Notes under the pieces: model-generated
The model's database searches: none
Seen by the model: the letters and a program-made list of their open reading frames with translations, nothing else
What the model was told of the DNA's origin: nothing
Translations under genes and position numbers: made by a program
Shown: positions 60,260 through 64,000 of the stretch, piece by piece
How positions within the stretch are numbered: position 1 is the stretch's first letter
Layout: each line of letters begins with the position of its first letter
Origin: an uncultured Alphaproteobacteria bacterium
Lineage (GTDB): Bacteria > Pseudomonadota > Alphaproteobacteria > HIMB59
Assembly: GCA_902610255.1 (NCBI GenBank)
Contig: CACLUX010000007.1
Location: 1-64,000 of the forward strand
Length of the DNA: 64,000 nucleotides
Direction: 5' to 3'

Positions 60260-61960
60260 TTAATAAACTTGAATATCTATAGAATTTTGAATTTCTTCAA
60301 TAATTTTTAAACATTTTGTTCTATGTATATTTGAGTTTAACTTGAATTCACTATTTAACCTATTTCCAATAATATTCGCAACTTTTGTAAACTCTGGCAA
60401 TGGAAGTCTTGACCAACTGTTTACTTTCCCTGTTTTTTGAAGTTTATCAATTTTTAAAACTGATGGACTAACCTCTTGAACCACAGGATCATTAGAAACA
60501 CTAAAAAGTGGAGATGTAGTTACACCTTTTTCAACATAGTATTTAATCATACTTGGAGAAACTAAAAATTTAATTACAGAAAATGATAGATTAATTTTTT
60601 TTTTCATAATATTTGATGGTATTCCCAATGAATAACCACCTATAGATGACGTTTGATAGCCCTCTTTACCTCCAGGTTTGGCATCGTAAATTGATTTTTT
60701 TCTAGCGGGGGAAAGTATATCATTTTCAAAAAAACCACTCCTTCCAGACCAAATATTTGCTATAGCAACTTCACCATTTGAATAAGATTCAGCGACCTCA
60801 TCCCAACTCATGTTCAAAGTATCAGGATGAGAATATTTAATTATCTTAAAAAGCAAAAAAATACTCTCTTGACCAGCTGAATTAAATATATTTATTTTTT
60901 TATTAATTGAGTCGAGATTGTTTGTTTCAAAAATTGAGTCAGATATTTTTCTTAGATCTACAATTGGAGAGCCTAGATTCCCCATCATTTCCATAAAATG
61001 GCAACCCAAAGTAAAACCAGATTTACCAGGCCAAGCAAAAGGATATTTTATTAAATTTGAATTTTTAATCCGCTTTAGACAGAAAAAAAGATCACTAATT
61101 GTTTGAGGAATATTTAAATTTAATTGTTTAAATATATCTTCTCTGTAAACCATAATAGAAGCAACTTGTTCAATTGGTAATCCATATAGTTTATTATTAT
61201 AAGAGGATGCATTTATACCCTCTGGATGAAAATCTTTAATATTAAAATCGTTATCAACAATCAAATCATTTAAAGGGAGTAAATATTTATTATTATAAAT
61301 TTCGCCTGTCCAAGGTACATCAAAACAAATAATATCGTAATTTGAATTTTTTAATTCTGAATTTTTAATAAGCTCTTTTCTTAAATATTCATTGTTCATT
61401 AAAGAAATATCTAATTTTAATCCAAGTAAATTTTCTATATATTTTTTATTTCTTTTTATAATTTTGAATGTTTGATTATCGTTAAATAAAATTGATATTA
61501 CTTCGTTTGCATCACAGTTCAGATTAATTTGTGTAGGCTTTGGAATAATATTAGCTGAAAGAAGTGAAGTTCCAAAATAAAAATTATTATTTTTTTTATT
61601 TTCATAACCTAAGCTTAAAGCAATGTGTTCTTTTATTTGTTCTAAATAGTTTGTAAAAGATAGATATAATTTTTCACTAGGATGAAGAGAAAAAGTTTTG
61701 CCAGTAGTTGTTCTAGGTTTTTGAATTATTATTTTTTTTTTAATTAATTTTTTAATTTTTCTAATTGCAGTTGCTCTAGGTAACCCGCAAGAATGTGCTA
61801 AGCTAGTAATGGTAACTAATTTATTATCAAGATGACATTTAATTAAATATGAATAAATTTTCCAAATAAAATTTTTAGAAATCGCTTCTTCATCAAAATT
61901 AAATAAATTATTTGATTTATCAATAAATGAAATTAAATATTTTAATTCATTTCTATGCAT
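60260..61960 (-). CDS. Fusion of winged helix-turn-helix and MalE-like solute-binding domain (copy 2), putative sugar-sensing regulator
   Basis: 566 aa, co-linear with copy 1. Winged helix about 1-95 (HTH 48-75, ITSLAHSCGLPRATAIRKIK; wing TTTGKTFSLHPS). Family 1 binding domain about 128-555: FYFGTSLLSANIIPKP, YDIICFDVPWTGEI, NNKLYGLPIEQVASIMVYRE, PQTISDLFFCLK, WPGKSGFTLGCHFME, IGGYSLGIPSNIM. No signal peptide or membrane helix. Pocket residues differ from copy 1 (WPGKSG against WPARKG), so a different ligand is likely. Both copies are intact, so this is no one-off fusion. It diverges from the SDR-M24 genes with three palindromic elements between, the nearest 10 bp from its own ATG, suggesting autoregulation. 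Confidence 0.75.
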   Translation of the reverse strand: MHRNELKYLISFIDKSNNLFNFDEEAISKNFIWKIYSYLIKCHLDNKLVTITSLAHSCGLPRATAIRKIKKLIKKKIIIQKPRTTTGKTFSLHPSEKLYLSFTNYLEQIKEHIALSLGYENKKNNNFYFGTSLLSANIIPKPTQINLNCDANEVISILFNDNQTFKIIKRNKKYIENLLGLKLDISLMNNEYLRKELIKNSELKNSNYDIICFDVPWTGEIYNNKYLLPLNDLIVDNDFNIKDFHPEGINASSYNNKLYGLPIEQVASIMVYREDIFKQLNLNIPQTISDLFFCLKRIKNSNLIKYPFAWPGKSGFTLGCHFMEMMGNLGSPIVDLRKISDSIFETNNLDSINKKINIFNSAGQESIFLLFKIIKYSHPDTLNMSWDEVAESYSNGEVAIANIWSGRSGFFENDILSPARKKSIYDAKPGGKEGYQTSSIGGYSLGIPSNIMKKKINLSFSVIKFLVSPSMIKYYVEKGVTTSPLFSVSNDPVVQEVSPSVLKIDKLQKTGKVNSWSRLPLPEFTKVANIIGNRLNSEFKLNSNIHRTKCLKIIEEIQNSIDIQVY

Positions 61961-61969
61961 GTTTTAAAA

Positions 61970-61988
61970 ATAGTTCATTTTGAGATTT
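61970..61988. promoter_or_regulatory. TCA-N3-TGA element adjacent to fusion regulator 2 start
   Basis: ATAGTTCA-TTT-TGAGATTT, 5 of 8 pairs symmetric, 10 bp upstream of the regulator ATG. A bound protein here would cover the regulator promoter or leader. Confidence 0.45.
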
Positions 61989-62001
61989 TTATAAATTAAA
62001 A

Positions 62002-62020
62002 AAAGTTCAAATTGATTTTT
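62002..62020. promoter_or_regulatory. TCA-N3-TGA element, middle of regulator 2/SDR gap
   Basis: AAAGTTCA-AAT-TGATTTTT, 6 of 8 pairs symmetric. Centre is 32 bp from the centre of the element at 61970-61988, about three helical turns. Confidence 0.45.
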
Positions 62021-62059
62021 TTTAAGTAATTTGATTTTATTTAACGTTATTTTTTATGT

Positions 62060-62078
62060 AATATTCAAAATGAATATT
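62060..62078. promoter_or_regulatory. Perfect palindrome AATATTCA-N3-TGAATATT ahead of SDR
   Basis: AATATTCAAAATGAATATT has 8-bp perfect arms identical to those of the element at 54406-54422. It is 65 bp before the SDR start. A half copy, AATATTCAA, follows at 62105-62113. Best operator candidate for fusion regulator 2. Confidence 0.65.
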
Positions 62079-62142
62079 TTAATGATAGCGATTGCGTACA
62101 AAAAAATATTCAATAAATAATTATATTTGGTTGGAGGATTAT

Positions 62143-62946
62143 ATGGATAAGGAGAGACTTAAGGGTAAAAATGTTTTGATAACTGGTGCTGCCCAAGGAA
62201 TGGGTGCTGCAGTTGGAGAGCACTTTGCTTCCCAAGGGGCCAAAATTTGTTTAACAGATGTAAACCTTGACGGATGTAAAGAGGTTGAAGACAGAATAAG
62301 ATCTGCGGGTGGTGAGGCTATTTCATGTAAAGTTGACGTTCGAAATCGTGAAGATCATGTAGCTGCTGTAAAAGCAACAGTTGAAAACTTTGGTAGCCTA
62401 AATGTTTCAATAAATAATGCAGGAGTAAATAAACCACTCTTCTTTATGGATATAACTGAGGAAAATTATGATTTTATTATGGATATAAATGTACGAGGTG
62501 CTCTTTTAGGTATGCAAGAACAAGCTCGACAAATGATTAAACAAGGTAAACAGAAAGAGCCCTATAAAATTATTCATGTAGCGTCCATCCTATCTAGAGA
62601 AACTTTTGATGATGTTGTAGTTTATGGGATGAGTAAACATGCAATAGCTGGTTTAATAAAAGGTGGCGCAAAAAGTTTGGTTGAACATGGTATTACTGTC
62701 AATGGTTACGGCCCTGGTGTAGTAAGAACAGAGTTATGGGAGCAACTAGATAGAGATTTAGTTGCAATTGGAAAATTTGACAAACTCGGAGAGTCAATGG
62801 ATAAAATTGCAGAGAACATGATTTTGATGAAGAGGTATTCTTATCCTGAAGATGTAGTAGGTACAGCATCATTTTTAGCATCTAATGAGTCTGACTATAT
62901 GACAGGACAAATACTTATGATTGATGGAGGGATGGTAATTCAATAA
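62143..62946 (+). CDS. Short-chain dehydrogenase/reductase
   Basis: 267-aa classical SDR: VLITGAAQGMGAAVGEHFA, NNAGVNKPLFF, Ser in HVASILSRETF, catalytic YGMSK, YMTGQILMIDGG. The long helix DRDLVAIGKFDKLGESMDKIA before the C-terminus is typical of polyol/sorbitol-type SDRs. Start ATG 62143 is set by GGAGG (62133-62137); an upstream in-frame TTG at 62092 would put the operator region inside the gene. Its stop is directly followed by the next start (TAAATG). Confidence 0.88.
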   Translation: MDKERLKGKNVLITGAAQGMGAAVGEHFASQGAKICLTDVNLDGCKEVEDRIRSAGGEAISCKVDVRNREDHVAAVKATVENFGSLNVSINNAGVNKPLFFMDITEENYDFIMDINVRGALLGMQEQARQMIKQGKQKEPYKIIHVASILSRETFDDVVVYGMSKHAIAGLIKGGAKSLVEHGITVNGYGPGVVRTELWEQLDRDLVAIGKFDKLGESMDKIAENMILMKRYSYPEDVVGTASFLASNESDYMTGQILMIDGGMVIQ

Positions 62947-64000
62947 ATGAGCCAACCTTCAATAATCAAACCTGAAGATATAAATCCAAATTACGATTGG
63001 CATAGAAGAGTACCATCTCATGGAAGAACAAATGTTGACTATGAGGAAAGAATTAATTTTCCTAGACTTCACAAATATAGATTAGGTAGAGCCAGAGAGG
63101 CTCTAAAAAATTCAAAAGCCGGTTCACTCCTTTGTTTCGATAACAACAACATCCGATATCTCACAAGCACGGTTATAGGGGAGTGGTCAAGAGACAAAAT
63201 ATGTAGATATTCTCTATTAGCTCAAGACCATGATCCTGTACTATGGGATTTCGGATCAGCGGCTAAACATCATCAAATATTTTCTCCTTGGCTGCCAAAA
63301 GAAAATTGGAAGGCGGGGATGGTAGGCTTAAGAGGCACAGTTCATCCTGATGCAGGATTAATGAAAAACGCTGCAAAAGAAATAAAATCAATGTTAAATG
63401 AGAAGGGTTTGGCGAATGAACCCGTAGGTGTGGATCTTGTTGAACCGGCAATGATGTTTGCTTTGCAAGCAGAGGGATTAGAGATAATTGATGGACAACA
63501 AATTCTTCTTGAAGCAAGAGAAATAAAATCAAGAGATGAGCTAATGTTATTAAATCAGGCTGCATCAATGGTTGATGCAACTTATCATCAAATTTACGAG
63601 ACTATGAAGCCTGGCGTTAGCGAAGCCCAAATAGTTGCTAATGCAAATAAGCTTTTATACGAACTTGGCTCAGATGATGTCGAGGCAATAAATGCTATCT
63701 CAGGAGAAAGATGTAACCCACATCCGCATAATTTCACAGATAGAATTTTTAGACCCGGTGATCAAGCTTTCTTTGACATACTTCAATCTTACATGGGATA
63801 CAGAACCTGTTATTATAGAACCTTCAATATAGGACGAGCATCAGACTCTCAAAATGATGCCTATAAACAGTGTCGAGAGTGGCTAGACAAAGCCATTGAA
63901 CTTGTAAAACCTGGGGTTTCTACAGATAAAATTGCTTCTGTATGGCCGAAGGCTGAAGAATTTGGTTTTGCTAATGAAATGTCAGCATTTGCGTTACAGT
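62947..64000 (+). CDS. M24-fold (creatinase/aminopeptidase P-like) protein, 3' truncated by window edge
   Basis: 351 codons visible and open to the window end. N-terminal creatinase_N-like domain (about residues 35-165: SKAGSLLCFDNNNIRYLTS, PVLWDFGSAAKHH), then the pita-bread domain from about 175 (EAREIKSRDELMLLNQAASMVD, MKPGVSEAQIVANANKL). In GERCNPHPHNFTDRIFRPGD-QAFFDILQSYMGY the first metal Asp is kept (D277), but the second, expected 11 residues on, is Cys288 (YRTCYYRTF). That argues against a dinuclear peptidase and for a creatinase-like hydrolase or a lyase. Co-transcribed with the SDR. The rest of the active site lies outside the window. Confidence 0.75.
   Translation, partial: MSQPSIIKPEDINPNYDWHRRVPSHGRTNVDYEERINFPRLHKYRLGRAREALKNSKAGSLLCFDNNNIRYLTSTVIGEWSRDKICRYSLLAQDHDPVLWDFGSAAKHHQIFSPWLPKENWKAGMVGLRGTVHPDAGLMKNAAKEIKSMLNEKGLANEPVGVDLVEPAMMFALQAEGLEIIDGQQILLEAREIKSRDELMLLNQAASMVDATYHQIYETMKPGVSEAQIVANANKLLYELGSDDVEAINAISGERCNPHPHNFTDRIFRPGDQAFFDILQSYMGYRTCYYRTFNIGRASDSQNDAYKQCREWLDKAIELVKPGVSTDKIASVWPKAEEFGFANEMSAFALQ

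Noticed and set aside
62092-62142. Upstream TTG start for the SDR at 62143
   Set aside because: GGAGG at 62133-62137 is correctly spaced from ATG 62143 and the extra residues do not fit the SDR N-terminus.
63263-63580. 105-codon minus-strand frame at the right end
   Set aside because: It lies wholly within the M24-fold gene, which has clear family motifs on the plus strand; the minus-strand peptide is Leu/Gln-rich shadow.
62947-64000. DMSP lyase DddP
   Set aside because: Same M24 fold and a marine context, but the metal-site Asp retained in DddP is Cys here and DddP-specific segments are not recognisable; the C-terminal ligands are outside the window.
1-64000. Mobile element, prophage, toxin-antitoxin or CRISPR system
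   Set aside because: No transposase, integrase, phage structural gene, repeat-spacer array or toxin-like small gene pair is seen on either strand.

Overview
The window is 64 kb from a streamlined, AT-rich bacterial chromosome, most likely a marine alphaproteobacterium of the SAR11-like or AEGEAN-169/HIMB59-like type. That placement is an inference from four things: low GC, almost no intergenic space (no gap above about 210 bp), many 1-8 bp gene overlaps, and a gene set rich in methylated-amine catabolism and sugar uptake. I see no insertion sequence, integrase, phage gene or CRISPR array.

Layout. 1-4.8 kb: the 3' part of lepA, tRNA-Ser(GGA), two glycosyltransferases (GT32, GT9), rmuC and a small unknown gene. 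4.85-14.8 kb: a one-direction C1/methylamine block with soxBDAG sarcosine oxidase, a dimethylglycine-dehydrogenase-like protein, a MetF-like reductase and a DmdA-like GcvT-fold protein; these would move methyl groups to tetrahydrofolate. 14.8-27 kb: sugar metabolism, with a 2OG-oxygenase-like protein, phosphofructokinase, ROK kinase, Gfo/Idh/MocA oxidoreductase, aldo/keto reductase, ribokinase, FucU-type mutarotase, hydroxyacid dehydrogenase, D-lyxose-isomerase-like protein, PfkB kinase, DhnA-type aldolase, xylulokinase and FrcK.

27-59 kb holds five complete CUT2-type sugar ABC transporters. Between and beside them lie a glycerol-kinase-like FGGY kinase with a split transketolase, four short-chain dehydrogenases, inositol-type enzymes (IolG twice, IolE), an HpcH/HpaI aldolase, a GMC oxidoreductase and a TIM-barrel isomerase. 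The window ends inside an M24-fold (creatinase-like) protein.

The most unusual content is at 44.9-62.1 kb. Two paralogous proteins (52675-54369 and 60260-61960) join an N-terminal winged helix-turn-helix to a complete MalE-like (family 1) solute-binding domain, with no signal peptide or membrane segment. They look like cytoplasmic transcription factors that sense a ligand through a captured binding protein, and they are the only recognisable regulators in the window. Every promoter-bearing gap in this region carries a palindromic element with core TCA-N3-TGA, best copies ATATTCA-N3-TGAATAT. I propose a local regulon of inositol/sugar uptake and oxidation genes controlled by these fusions.

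Two expression patterns recur. Transporter binding-protein genes have strong Shine-Dalgarno sites, and four of five are followed by a strong GC-containing hairpin before the membrane or ATPase gene, so the binding protein can be made in excess. Several other genes have a TATAAT-like box only 6-7 nt before ATG, suggesting leaderless mRNAs.
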